Positions 27,240 to 36,040 of a DNA stretch of 64,000 bases are shown one piece after another. The DNA lies in NCBI RefSeq assembly GCF_009208555.1, contig NZ_WFLI01000005.1, positions 124,001 through 188,000 of the forward strand, written 5' to 3'. Made by a program: the position numbers and the translations under genes. The DNA comes from Janthinobacterium violaceinigrum. GTDB lineage: Bacteria > Pseudomonadota > Gammaproteobacteria > Burkholderiales > Burkholderiaceae_D. Positions within the stretch are counted from its first letter, which is position 1; each line of letters opens with the position of its first letter. The notes under the pieces are model-generated. The model searched no databases. It was given only the letters and a program-made list of their open reading frames with translations, and was not told the DNA's origin.

Positions 27240-27893
27240 ATGCCGATCGCTACCGCCCAAGCCGCACAAAAACTGCTGACCCCGAACGACCACACCCTGA
27301 TCATGATCGACCACCAGTCGCAGATGGCGTTCGCCACGCGCTCCATCGACCTGGCCCTGCTGCGCAACAACGCGGCGCTGGTGGCCAAGGCGGCGGCCGA
27401 ATTCAAGGTGCCTGCCATCCTCACGACGGTGGCCGCCAAATCGTTCTCCGGCCCCATCTTCGATGAAATCCAGTCCGTCTTCCCGCAGCAGACGCCGATC
27501 GACCGCACCACCATGAATACCTGGGAAGACGCGCGCATCGCCGACAAGGTGAATGGCTACGGCAAGGGCAAGATCGTGCTGGCGGGCCTGTGGACGTCTG
27601 TCTGCATCGTGGGTCCCGCCCTGTCGGCGCTGGAGCAGGGTTTCGAAGTGTACGTGATCGCCGACGCCAGCGGCGACGTCTCCGACGAAGCCCATGCGAT
27701 GGCGATGCAGCGCATGATACAGGCGGGCGCGCAGCCGCTGACGTCCGTGCAATACTTGCTGGAACTGCAGCGCGACTGGGCCCGCGGCGAGACCTACAAT
27801 GAGACGGTGGCAACGGCCGTGGCGCACGGCGGCGGCTACGGCCTGGGCCTGATCTACGCCAAATCCATGTTCAACGCCAGCGAAGGCCATTGA
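27240..27893 (+). CDS. Isochorismatase-family hydrolase (YcaC-like)
   Basis: This 217-residue cysteine hydrolase fold has the early acidic residue Asp24 (LIMIDHQSQMAF) and the nucleophile Cys122 in LAGLWTSVCIVGPAL, preceded by the family cis-peptide region. YcaC-like enzymes form octamers and have uncertain substrates. It precedes an amidohydrolase and two XapX membrane genes in the same direction, so it is probably part of one small catabolic or detoxification unit. Confidence 0.88.
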   Translation: MPIATAQAAQKLLTPNDHTLIMIDHQSQMAFATRSIDLALLRNNAALVAKAAAEFKVPAILTTVAAKSFSGPIFDEIQSVFPQQTPIDRTTMNTWEDARIADKVNGYGKGKIVLAGLWTSVCIVGPALSALEQGFEVYVIADASGDVSDEAHAMAMQRMIQAGAQPLTSVQYLLELQRDWARGETYNETVATAVAHGGGYGLGLIYAKSMFNASEGH

Positions 27894-27961
27894 TTTTCAG
27901 CGAAGTATCAGCCCCGCCAGCCGGCGGGGCACCGTCCAGCACCTGATTCCGGAGATTTAGC

Positions 27962-29812
27962 ATGAGCGCAAGCACGATTTTACTCAATGGCCGTTTCCAC
28001 ACGGTCGACAGGACGCAGCCGCTGGCGTCCGCCGTCGCCATCGCCGATGGCAAATTCCTCGCCGTGGGCGACGGTGAAGACGTGATGCGCCACCGGGGCC
28101 CCGCCACGCAGGTGATCGACCTGGATGGCCGCACGGTGATTCCCGGCCTGAACGACTCGCATCTGCACCTGATTCGCGGCGGCTTGAACTACAACCTGGA
28201 ATTGCGCTGGGAAGGCGTGCCGTCGCTGGCCGACGCCTTGCGCATGCTCAAGGAGCAGGCGCTGCGCACGCCGAATCCGCAATGGGTGCGCGTGGTGGGT
28301 GGCTGGACGGAATTCCAGTTCGCGGAAAAGCGCATGCCGACCCTCGATGAAATCAACGCGGCCGCACCCGACACGCCCGTCTTCATCCTGCACCTGTACG
28401 ACCGCGCCCTGCTGAACCGCGCCGCCCTGCGCGCCGTCGGCTACGACAAGAATACGCCGAACCCGCCCGGCGGCGAGATCGTGCGCGACGGCGCAGGCAA
28501 TCCCACGGGCCTGCTGATCGCCCGGCCGAACGCCATGATCTTATATGCGACCCTGGCGAAAGGCCCCAAGCTGCCGCTGGAACTGCAAGTCAATTCCACG
28601 CGCCAGTTCATGCGCGAATTGAACCGGCTGGGCATCACCAGCGCCATCGATGCGGGCGGCGGCTTCCAGAATTATCCCGAGGATTACGCCGTCGTCGACG
28701 AGCTGGCGCAAAAGGAGCAGCTGACCATCCGCATCGCCTACAACCTGTTCACGCAAAACAAGGGCGCGGAATTGCAGGACTTCCAGAAGTGGACGGGCAT
28801 GGTCAAGCCGGGCGACGGCACGGATTTCTACCGCCACAACGGCGCCGGCGAAATGCTGGTGTTTTCCGCCGCCGACTTCGAGGACTTCCTCGAGCCGCGC
28901 CCGGAACTGGCGGCCGGCATGGAAGACGAGCTGGAAAAGGTTGTGCGCCACCTGGTCGAGCAGCGCTGGCCGTTCCGCCTGCATGCCACCTATGACGAAT
29001 CGATCGGCCGCATGCTCGACGTGTTTGAAAAGGTCAACCGCGACACGCCGTTCGGCGGCTTGCACTGGCTGTTCGACCACGCGGAAACCATCAGTCCGAG
29101 GAATATCGACCGGGTCAAGGCGCTGGGCGGCGGCCTGGCCATCCAGCACCGCATGGCTTTCCAGGGCGAGTATTTCGTCGAGCGCTACGGAGCCGAGGCG
29201 GCGAAGGCCACGCCGCCCGTGCAGCGCATGCTCGACGCGGGCGTGCCCGTGGGCGGCGGCACGGATGCCACGCGGGTGGCCAGCTACAACCCGTGGACGG
29301 CGCTGTACTGGCTGGTGTCGGGGCGCACCGTGGGCGGCCTGGCCCTGACGGATGCGGCGGGCCGTCTGTCGCGCGACACGGCGCTGGAACTGTGGACGGC
29401 CGGCAGCGCCTGGTTCTCCAGCGAGCAAGGCAAGAAGGGGCGCATCCGTGTCGGCATGCTGGCCGACCTGTCCGTGCTGTCGGCCGATTACTTCAGCGTG
29501 CCGGAAGAGGCGATCAAGTCCATCGAATCCGTGCTGACCATGGTGGGCGGCAAGGTCGTCTACGGCCAGGCGGAATTCACGACCCTGGCGCCGCCGCCTA
29601 TCCCCGTGCTGCCCGAGTGGTCGCCCGTGCGCACGGTGCCGGGACACTACCGGCCCGCGGCCAGGCCGGCGCAAGCCGCGCTGCCGCACCAGTGCGCGGG
29701 CGCCTGCGGCGTGCATGCGCATGCCCATGACCGGGCGCGCAAGTCGGCCGTGCCGATCAGCGATTTTTCCGGCTTCTGGGGCACGCTGGGCTGCAGCTGC
29801 TTCGCTTTCTAG
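27962..29812 (+). CDS. YtcJ-like amidohydrolase with Cys/His-rich tail
   Basis: This 616-residue metal-dependent hydrolase of the amidohydrolase superfamily (YtcJ/NfdA group) has a first metal motif NDSHLHL, later HATYDES and HWLFDHAE His sites, and the GGTDATRV catalytic Asp. Beyond the barrel and the small beta domain there is an unusual tail of about 44 residues with four Cys and several His (HQCAGACGVHAHAHD, LGCSCFAF). It may bind an extra metal. It sits between the YcaC-like hydrolase and two XapX genes. Confidence 0.85.
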   Translation: MSASTILLNGRFHTVDRTQPLASAVAIADGKFLAVGDGEDVMRHRGPATQVIDLDGRTVIPGLNDSHLHLIRGGLNYNLELRWEGVPSLADALRMLKEQALRTPNPQWVRVVGGWTEFQFAEKRMPTLDEINAAAPDTPVFILHLYDRALLNRAALRAVGYDKNTPNPPGGEIVRDGAGNPTGLLIARPNAMILYATLAKGPKLPLELQVNSTRQFMRELNRLGITSAIDAGGGFQNYPEDYAVVDELAQKEQLTIRIAYNLFTQNKGAELQDFQKWTGMVKPGDGTDFYRHNGAGEMLVFSAADFEDFLEPRPELAAGMEDELEKVVRHLVEQRWPFRLHATYDESIGRMLDVFEKVNRDTPFGGLHWLFDHAETISPRNIDRVKALGGGLAIQHRMAFQGEYFVERYGAEAAKATPPVQRMLDAGVPVGGGTDATRVASYNPWTALYWLVSGRTVGGLALTDAAGRLSRDTALELWTAGSAWFSSEQGKKGRIRVGMLADLSVLSADYFSVPEEAIKSIESVLTMVGGKVVYGQAEFTTLAPPPIPVLPEWSPVRTVPGHYRPAARPAQAALPHQCAGACGVHAHAHDRARKSAVPISDFSGFWGTLGCSCFAF

Positions 29813-29830
29813 GCGGTGACGGAGATGAAT

Positions 29831-30022
29831 ATGCGCTACAAGAAAGTCATCCTCGGCCTGCTGCTGGCCTTTGTCGTGGGCTTCGTGTGCCAGCTGGCGC
29901 GCATCCCCGTGCCGGCGCCGCCCGTGCTCAGCGCCGCGCTGCTGGTGTTCCTGACCAGCTGCGGCTACTGGCTCACGGGCCTGTACCTGCAGCGCCGTGC
30001 ATTAAAACGGGAGGCGCCATGA
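29831..30022 (+). CDS. XapX-domain membrane protein 1
   Basis: This 63-residue protein has two membrane segments separated by the short loop RIPVPAPPV, which is typical of XapX/DUF1427 proteins. GGAG six bases ahead supports the ATG at 29831 over 29825 or the GTG at 29816. It overlaps the next gene by four bases. The role of the family is unknown. Confidence 0.75.
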   Translation: MRYKKVILGLLLAFVVGFVCQLARIPVPAPPVLSAALLVFLTSCGYWLTGLYLQRRALKREAP

Positions 30023-30177
30023 ACGTCATGCTGGCAGGATCGGTACTGGGCTTGCTGGTGGGCGCCGTGTGCCGCTGGTTCGACCTGCCATCGCCCACGC
30101 CGCCCACGCCCACCGGCGCGGCGATGGTGGTGGCCATGACGCTGGGTTTTGTCGTGGCGGGGCAGTGGCAGGGCTAG
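30019..30177 (+). CDS. XapX-domain membrane protein 2
   Basis: This is a second XapX/DUF1427 protein of 52 residues with two membrane helices around the loop DLPSPTPPTPTG. GGGAGG precedes its ATG, which overlaps the previous stop (ATGA). The two proteins probably act as a membrane pair. The gene converges with the tadG-like gene four bases away. Confidence 0.75.
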   Translation: MNVMLAGSVLGLLVGAVCRWFDLPSPTPPTPTGAAMVVAMTLGFVVAGQWQG

Positions 30178-30181
30178 GCGC

Positions 30182-31540
30182 TTATTTGGAAATGCGCAAA
30201 ATGGCCGAGGCGAGGCGCGTGAAGCAGGGACTCAGGTCGCTGTCGGTGGCTGCGTAGCAGTACAGGCCTACGGGTTCGGCCGGCTTGCGGCAGCTGGCTT
30301 TCGCATCCGTGGTATTGGCCAGGCAGCGCAGCAAGTCTTCGCCCAGCTCGTTGTCCGGTCCTTCCTTGGTCTTCAGCGATGCGCCCATGCCCAGGGTGAA
30401 GATGAATATGCCTTCCTGGCGCGCCTTGGCCGCCATCGCTTCGACCAGGTTGCGCGAGGCGCGGTGCACATTTGTCCATTGCACCTGCGCCGAGGCGATG
30501 GAAGCGGTCACGACGCGGGGCGTGTTGGTCACGATGGGAAACTCGCGCAGCGCCACGTCGTCGGCTTTGTCGAATTCTTTATCCGCGTTGTACCAGGGGG
30601 GGATCGCGGTGATCCTGCTGGCAGCGCAGTTCCCGGACTGCACGTTGTCAGCCTCTTTCATTGCGTACAGGCCGACCAGCGGGGAGTTTTGGAAAGCGGT
30701 AAAAGTGGCGAGGCCGCCTGCCGTCGTGCAGTTGTTGCCCGTGTTGGGAAAGTACGAGGAAAACGCCGCCGGCGAGCCATCGGAAAAAAACACGATGACG
30801 CGCAGGCTGGAGCGGTTGAGCGGCAAGATATCGTTCAGCTGTTTGCGTGCATGAAACATGCCGGCGGAAGAATTGGTGCCGCCGGTAAAGATGAATTTAT
30901 CGATCTTGCCATCTTTTACGGTCATGCTGCTGCGGTCGAAACCGCGGTTGACCTGCTTGATCGGGACATCGATTTGCGCTTCCGAGGCGAAATGCAGCAA
31001 GCCGACCCGGTCGACCGTGGAGTTGAACTTGTTCAGGAAGGACTTGCCCGCCGCCCGCACGGCATCGGTATTGTTTTTCAGCGAACCCGACGTGTCCATC
31101 ACCAGCACCATGTCCAGGTCCTTGCGGATGGTTTGCGCGCTGGCGGCCACGTTCAGGGTCTTGAAACCCAGTATGCCCATCAGCGAGACGGGCAGCGAGG
31201 CGGTGGCGGAAACGTCGATGGTGACGGTGCCCTTGTCGAACGTGACGTCGACGGGATTCAAGGTCGGCGTCGACAGCAGGAATTTGTCCGGGTAGTTAAC
31301 ATCAAAAAACTCCTTTGCCGACTGGCGCGCGCTGGCCCGCTGTTCCGCTTCCGAGTTGCCCGCCGTGACGCCACGGGCCGCCGCCAGGCTGGCCGAGTCG
31401 ACGGCCGCATTGAGCTTGGCCTTGACGAAGTAGCCGAGGGCCGAATCGACGGCCAGGCCCGCCGCGGCGATCAGGACGACGGCCGACAGCGCCACCATGA
31501 TCAGCACTTGCCCGCCTTGCCGCTTGTGTGGAATGCGCAT
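30182..31540 (-). CDS. TadG-like pseudopilin with von Willebrand A domain
   Basis: This 452-residue protein of the Flp/Tad pilus system has an N-terminal type IV-like hydrophobic helix at about 11-32 (RQGGQVLIMVALSAVVLIAA), as in TadG. A VWA domain follows from about 143, with the MIDAS motif DTSGS (Asp149, Ser151, Ser153). Four Cys lie near the C-terminus. It likely localises at the envelope and helps pilus assembly or adhesion. It is the last of three overlapping minus-strand Tad genes. Confidence 0.85.
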   Translation of the reverse strand: MRIPHKRQGGQVLIMVALSAVVLIAAAGLAVDSALGYFVKAKLNAAVDSASLAAARGVTAGNSEAEQRASARQSAKEFFDVNYPDKFLLSTPTLNPVDVTFDKGTVTIDVSATASLPVSLMGILGFKTLNVAASAQTIRKDLDMVLVMDTSGSLKNNTDAVRAAGKSFLNKFNSTVDRVGLLHFASEAQIDVPIKQVNRGFDRSSMTVKDGKIDKFIFTGGTNSSAGMFHARKQLNDILPLNRSSLRVIVFFSDGSPAAFSSYFPNTGNNCTTAGGLATFTAFQNSPLVGLYAMKEADNVQSGNCAASRITAIPPWYNADKEFDKADDVALREFPIVTNTPRVVTASIASAQVQWTNVHRASRNLVEAMAAKARQEGIFIFTLGMGASLKTKEGPDNELGEDLLRCLANTTDAKASCRKPAEPVGLYCYAATDSDLSPCFTRLASAILRISK

Positions 31541-32154
31541 CAGAATATCGTCATGGAAGTCAGGTCGGGACCCAGGATGGGCGTCGTGCTGTTGCCAATT
31601 TTTAATGTGCCGAACAGCATGTCGAAATTGTAGAAAGTTTCCACGGCGTAGATCAGTTCTCCATCGGCCAGCTGGCCGGCCATCAGGGACAGCACGGGCG
31701 CCTTGTCCGCCTTGGCGATGCCCGTGCACGTGCCATTGGTCCAGCTGCCGCATTGCCAGACCTGGCTGGCGGGCAGGTAGCCGCTGGCCTTCGCGCCCGC
31801 GTCCCAGCGGTACTGTTCCAGCACGATGTTGCGCACGGCGGCATTTGCCGACGGCGTATAACCCATGATCTTGGTGATATAGATCATGCCGCGCCCGTTC
31901 ATGTCCAGCGGCGGCGTGCTGGCGGCCAGCGCATTCATGATGCCCTGGCTGGAACCGCTGAGGTCGGACGTGGCGCGCGAAGCCAGGTTGGCGCCTTCGC
32001 GGCTGATGTTGAGCAGGATGATCTTGGCCTGGATGGCGCGCGACAGGTCGACCACCATGACCAGCAGCAGTGCCAGCAGCGGCAGCACGATGGCAAATTC
32101 CACGGCGGCAATGCCGCGCGCGCCGCGCCGCAGGGGACGGTGGGCGCGCCTCAT
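31540..32154 (-). CDS. TadE/TadF-like pseudopilin
   Basis: This 204-residue membrane protein has a basic start, then GIAAVEFAIVLPLLALLLVM: the TadE-type hydrophobic helix with the conserved Glu five residues after the processing region. The remaining part is extracytoplasmic, with two Cys (WQCGSWTNGTC). It overlaps the previous TadE-like gene by four bases and TadG by one base. CpaA, encoded across the locus, is the likely peptidase. Confidence 0.85.
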   Translation of the reverse strand: MRRAHRPLRRGARGIAAVEFAIVLPLLALLLVMVVDLSRAIQAKIILLNISREGANLASRATSDLSGSSQGIMNALAASTPPLDMNGRGMIYITKIMGYTPSANAAVRNIVLEQYRWDAGAKASGYLPASQVWQCGSWTNGTCTGIAKADKAPVLSLMAGQLADGELIYAVETFYNFDMLFGTLKIGNSTTPILGPDLTSMTIF

Positions 32155-32648
32155 AGGCCGCCAAAGCTTTCATTGCGCATGGTGGCGGCCACCACGAAGC
32201 GCGACTTGCCGTCCTTGAAGAAGGCGGCCATGAGCGGCGTGGCGAACTTCCAGTTGCATTCGACGGAGATGACGACGATATCGCCGCTGTTGCCGAACAT
32301 GCCGGCGCTGGTGCCGCTGGTGCCGTTCACCGTGATGATGGGATTGACCTTGTCGTAGATGCCCATCGAACTGGCTTTCATCTTTTGAATGACGGCCTGG
32401 TAGCGTTGCTGGTTGCTGCTGGCGGGGTCGAGATCCTTGTTGCCCGTCACGGCATAGCGCGCGCCTTCGCGCACCGCATGCTGCATGGTGAGATTGGCGA
32501 AATACGCCATGCTCAGTTCGATCACGCCTATCATCAGCAGCAGGAAGGCGGGGGCAATGATGGCAAACTCGACAAGGGAGGCGCCCGCTTGCCGGATGCT
32601 GGCGGGCGGGGGGCGGGAAAAACGGGGTTTGGCCTTGCTGAGCGTCAT
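32151..32648 (-). CDS. TadE-like pseudopilin
   Basis: This 165-residue protein has the hydrophobic stretch QAGASLVEFAIIAPAFLLLM with the prepilin-like Glu, followed by an extracytoplasmic domain with one Cys. The ATG at 32648 (GGA upstream) is preferred to an earlier frame start at 32681. It is the first gene of the minus-strand Tad trio. It is divergent from the NarX-like kinase across about 245 AT-rich bases. Confidence 0.82.
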   Translation of the reverse strand: MTLSKAKPRFSRPPPASIRQAGASLVEFAIIAPAFLLLMIGVIELSMAYFANLTMQHAVREGARYAVTGNKDLDPASSNQQRYQAVIQKMKASSMGIYDKVNPIITVNGTSGTSAGMFGNSGDIVVISVECNWKFATPLMAAFFKDGKSRFVVAATMRNESFGGL

Positions 32649-32893
32649 TGCAGGTATCCAGGTAAAGGCTCGCGCCGGCATATGTCTGGCAGTGAATTCA
32701 AATAAATTTGCCGAGGCTTATTTTATCTTGCTTTAAGCGGGTGAGGGTCGCATTAAAATGCGCGGAAATCAAGTTTATTGTAATTTACATAGTAAATAAC
32801 GGGCTTCCCATTCCTAATTCCTGATCCTGAGAGTAATATGCGGAGCGTAAGGAAATTAAAAAATAATTAACCATTGTCTGGCGTGCCCAGCCA

Positions 32894-34621
32894 ATGGCGC
32901 TTTTATGCAAAGATGAAATCAGCATGCTGCAAAAGCAACAATTGCAAGGGGAGCAGAATACCGTGGCGGCATTGCCGCCGGAGGAGCATGCGGACTTGCA
33001 AATGATCTTTGGCATGCGCCTGTTATTGGCCATGGCGGCATTGCTGACCTTGATAGTCAATCCCGGCAATCAGGCAATGTCGGGGCAGCTGGCCTGGACG
33101 ATCCTGCCCCTGTATGCGCTATACAGCGGGGCATTGCTGGTGTTGCTGCATTTTCATCGGGGCCGCGGCAAGCGCGTGTACTGGCTCGATGTCCTGTGGT
33201 GCGGCCTGATCGTGCTGTGCACGGGCGGCGGCGAGAGTTATTTTTTCCCCCTGTTCTTCTTTGTGATCCTGGCATCCTCGTTTCAGCGGGGGCTCGATGA
33301 AGGCACGCGCATGACGCTCGCTTCCTGCGCCTTGCTGGTGCTGGCGTCGGTGCTGTCGGAGCAGGAGCCGAACCTGTCGCACTTGCTCTTGCGCACGGCG
33401 TTTGTCATGGCGCTGGGCTACATGATCGCGTACTGGGGTGGCCTGAGCCTGCTGCAAAAGCGCCGCCTGGCCTTGCTGCGCGAAGTGAGCCAGCAATCGA
33501 ATCCCCGTTTCGGGGTTGACCATACGGTGGCGTCCATGCTGGAAAAGGCGCGCGTCTTCTTTGGCGCCAGCAGCTGCATCCTGGTCATGCGCGAGGGCGG
33601 CGCCGCGCATTGGCAGCTGCGCACGGCGCTCGACGACAGCCGGGGAAATGGCGGGCGCGTCAGCCAGATGAGCGAAGCGGCCGTGGCGCCGCTGATGGCG
33701 TTCGACGCCAGCCAGAGCGTGCTGTACGCGCCGTCGCTGCGTGCGCGCCTCGGGCTCGGCCATGCGTGGCAGGCAACGGCGCGCGGCAGCGCCAGATGGC
33801 AGCGGCTCGCGATGGAGGCCACGCAGGGGGCCGCCCTGGCGGAACTGTTCGATGCGCCATCGTTCATCAGCGTTCCCTTGCCCTTGCATAAGGGGCAGGG
33901 CCGCCTGTACGTGCTGTCGGCCAGGGAGCGGCTGTCGAAGGCCGATGCGCGCTTCCTTACGCATATCGTGACGCAGGTCTTTCCCCAGATAGAAAACATC
34001 GCCATTCTCGACAAGCTCGCTTCCGGCGCCGCTTACCGCGAACGGCAGAAAATTGCCCGCGATTTGCACGATTCCACCATCCAGCCCTACATCGGCTTGC
34101 GCCATGGCTTGAGCGCCTTGCGCGCCAAGGTGGCCGCCGACAGCCCCTTGCTGGGCGAGCTCGACAAGCTGATCGACATGAGCGGCCAGGTGATCGGCGA
34201 CCTGCGCCAGATGGCCAGGACGGTGCGCGGCGGCCAGCAGCACGACGAGCCCGAGCTGCTGGTGGCCCTGCGGCGGCAGGCGGAACAGTTGAAGAAATTC
34301 TTTGGCATCGACATCGAGATTGTCTCGGAGCGGGCGTTCGTCCTCAGCGACAGGCTGGCGGCGGAAGTGTTTCAGATCGTCAATGAAGGCATGAGCAACA
34401 TCCGCCGGCACACGACGGCCCGCGAGGGTTGCGTGCGCCTTGCCTGCGACACGCATGCCGTCTCCATCTCGATCGAGAATGCGGCCGAGGCCGAAGCGCC
34501 GCAGCGCGCCCCGTTCATGCCCGCGTCCATCGCCGAACGCGCCCAGGCGCTGGGCGGCACCGTGCAGGTCGGCCAGGCAGCTGGCGGCGCGACGGCGGTG
34601 CGCATTGAAATTCCCGTGTAA
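32894..34621 (+). CDS. NarX-type sensor histidine kinase
   Basis: This 575-residue kinase has about six membrane helices in the first 180 residues. A GAF-like linker region follows (about 200-370), then the HisKA_3 domain with phosphoacceptor His392 (IARDLHDSTIQPYIG) and a HATPase half (NEGMSNIRRHTTAREG). It is followed 41 bases later by a NarL-type regulator, and the pair sits inside the Tad locus, so it probably controls pilus genes. Start is uncertain between 32894 and 32924. Confidence 0.85.
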   Translation: MALLCKDEISMLQKQQLQGEQNTVAALPPEEHADLQMIFGMRLLLAMAALLTLIVNPGNQAMSGQLAWTILPLYALYSGALLVLLHFHRGRGKRVYWLDVLWCGLIVLCTGGGESYFFPLFFFVILASSFQRGLDEGTRMTLASCALLVLASVLSEQEPNLSHLLLRTAFVMALGYMIAYWGGLSLLQKRRLALLREVSQQSNPRFGVDHTVASMLEKARVFFGASSCILVMREGGAAHWQLRTALDDSRGNGGRVSQMSEAAVAPLMAFDASQSVLYAPSLRARLGLGHAWQATARGSARWQRLAMEATQGAALAELFDAPSFISVPLPLHKGQGRLYVLSARERLSKADARFLTHIVTQVFPQIENIAILDKLASGAAYRERQKIARDLHDSTIQPYIGLRHGLSALRAKVAADSPLLGELDKLIDMSGQVIGDLRQMARTVRGGQQHDEPELLVALRRQAEQLKKFFGIDIEIVSERAFVLSDRLAAEVFQIVNEGMSNIRRHTTAREGCVRLACDTHAVSISIENAAEAEAPQRAPFMPASIAERAQALGGTVQVGQAAGGATAVRIEIPV

Positions 34622-34662
34622 GGGCCTGGCCCTGCGGGCCGTGGCACATAAAAGGTAAGCCT

Positions 34663-35352
34663 ATGTCTATTCTGCACCCCATCCGCGTCATGCTGGTCGA
34701 CGACCATAAAACCATGCTGTGGGGCCTGGAAAAACTGCTGGAGGATGCGTGCCCGACGATGGAGGTGGTGGCCAGCGTCGGCACGATCGGCGATGCCGTG
34801 GCGCTGACGGGCAGCCTGCAGCCCGATATCGTCGTGCTCGACGTCGATCTCGATGGCGTGTGTTCCGTCGATTTCGTGCCGGCGCTGGTGGCCAATGGCG
34901 TCACGCGGGCGCTGATGTTCAGCGGCACGCGCGACCAGGAGATGCTGGCCCGCGCCGTGCGCAACGGGGCGCGGGGCGTGATCGGCAAGGAGGTGGCGGC
35001 GGCGCAGGTGATCGATGCCATCGCGCGCGTGCACCGCGGTGAACTGTGCCTGGACCAGGCCTTGCTGGGCAACTTGCTGGGAGCGCTGATCAAGCCGGTG
35101 CCGGCAGCGGCGGCGGCCGATCCCGAGGCGGCCCGCATCGCCTTGCTGACCCTGAAGGAGCGCAAGATTGTCGCCATGATGGTGGAAGGCAATGGCGCAC
35201 TCAATAAAACCATAGCGCAGCGCGCGTTTATTTCCGAGCAAACCTTGCGCAACCATCTGACGTCGATTTACAGCAAGCTCGACGTGGCCAACCGCCTGGA
35301 GCTGTATGTGTATGCCTTGAAGAATGGCCTTGCCGTGGCCCATGAATGCTGA
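34663..35352 (+). CDS. NarL/LuxR-type response regulator
   Basis: This 229-residue regulator has a receiver domain with Asp60 (VVLDVDLDGV) and a C-terminal LuxR-type helix-turn-helix (about 160-220: LKERKIVAMMVEGNGALNKT then IAQRAFISEQTLRNHL). Its partner is the kinase just upstream. The 390-base region after it leads to the Flp pilin and contains repeated TACCG elements, which could be its sites. Confidence 0.88.
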   Translation: MSILHPIRVMLVDDHKTMLWGLEKLLEDACPTMEVVASVGTIGDAVALTGSLQPDIVVLDVDLDGVCSVDFVPALVANGVTRALMFSGTRDQEMLARAVRNGARGVIGKEVAAAQVIDAIARVHRGELCLDQALLGNLLGALIKPVPAAAAADPEAARIALLTLKERKIVAMMVEGNGALNKTIAQRAFISEQTLRNHLTSIYSKLDVANRLELYVYALKNGLAVAHEC

Positions 35353-35742
35353 GGCCAGTACAAATGTACCGAATGCCTGCGAAAAAAAAGCTCTTTTGTA
35401 CCGGCAATAAAATTACTTTTGTCTGTTTAATATCAATATTTATTTCTTTATAATACATCTATCAGCAATCGGTAAATACCGCTGAATTAGCCAGACTGCT
35501 ATTACGAATTGGGAAAAGAGCAGGAAGAGATCGAAAAAGAGACGATAAGCACGTCGTCGTGTATTTCTTGCGCGATTGGCGCGGCAATTCACTTTCGGAC
35601 ACCTCTTGTTATTGTCGCCGATGGTCGTGGTATGCCTGATTGTACTTCTGTCCATATGCAAGAATCCGCGGCGTTGCTCCATTTTCTGGCTGCCTGCGCC
35701 GTTGCACATGACGTTGTAAAACTCACTCTGAATGGATTAATC
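35353..35742. promoter_or_regulatory. Flp pilin promoter and long structured leader
   Basis: This AT-rich 390-base region holds no convincing gene. Signals seen include a palindrome GTACAAATGTAC (35358..35369) and direct repeats TGTACCG at 35365 and 35397, 32 bases apart. A sigma70-like promoter has -10 TATAAT (35449..35454) and weak -35 TTTAAT (35426..35431). A hairpin around CGGTAAATACCG (35470..35481), extended by TCAG/CTGA, lies right at the predicted RNA start. The leader would be about 280 bases. An open frame from 35509 in frame with the pilin exists but looks non-coding. Confidence 0.5.
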
Positions 35743-35913
35743 ATGAATTTCATCAAAAACTTTATCGCTGAAGAAGATGGCGTAACGGCAATCGAATACG
35801 GCCTGATCGCCGCACTGATCGCCGTCGCGATCGTTGCCGCAGTCAAATTGCTGGGCACCAATCTGTCGGCCGTCTTCACGGGCGTCTCGACCACCCTGAC
35901 TGCCAAGCCGTAA
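35743..35913 (+). CDS. flp: Flp-type pilin
   Basis: This 56-residue major pilin precursor of the Flp/Tad system begins MNFIKNFIAEEDG, followed by VTAIEYGLIAALIAVAIVAA. Cleavage after Gly13 leaves a mature start with the conserved Glu-Tyr pair (Glu18, Tyr19). GGA lies seven bases ahead of the ATG. The processing peptidase is the CpaA homologue downstream. Confidence 0.92.
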   Translation: MNFIKNFIAEEDGVTAIEYGLIAALIAVAIVAAVKLLGTNLSAVFTGVSTTLTAKP

Positions 35914-35934
35914 TCATCGCTCGCGACATGGCGA

Positions 35935-35954
35935 CGTGCCCCGTCCCGGGCACG
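35935..35954 (+). repeat. Hairpin between flp and cpaA
   Basis: CGTGCCC, six-base loop and GGGCACG form a perfect seven-base GC stem 22 bases after the pilin stop. There is no T tract. It may protect the pilin mRNA 3' end and reduce read-through, giving more pilin than peptidase. Confidence 0.5.
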
Positions 35955-36040
35955 CGCCGATGGTGGCCCGGATCAGCCGCATGGCGCCGGGCCATCGTTG
36001 TTTGTGCCCCAGCCATCGTGCTTCCCGTGCCGAAGAATCC

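Noticed and set aside
35509..35742. In-frame open extension upstream of the Flp pilin
   Set aside because: It would put about 78 residues before the prepilin leader, has no ribosome-binding site, and lacks the conserved short leader. The ATG at 35743 fits the Flp family.
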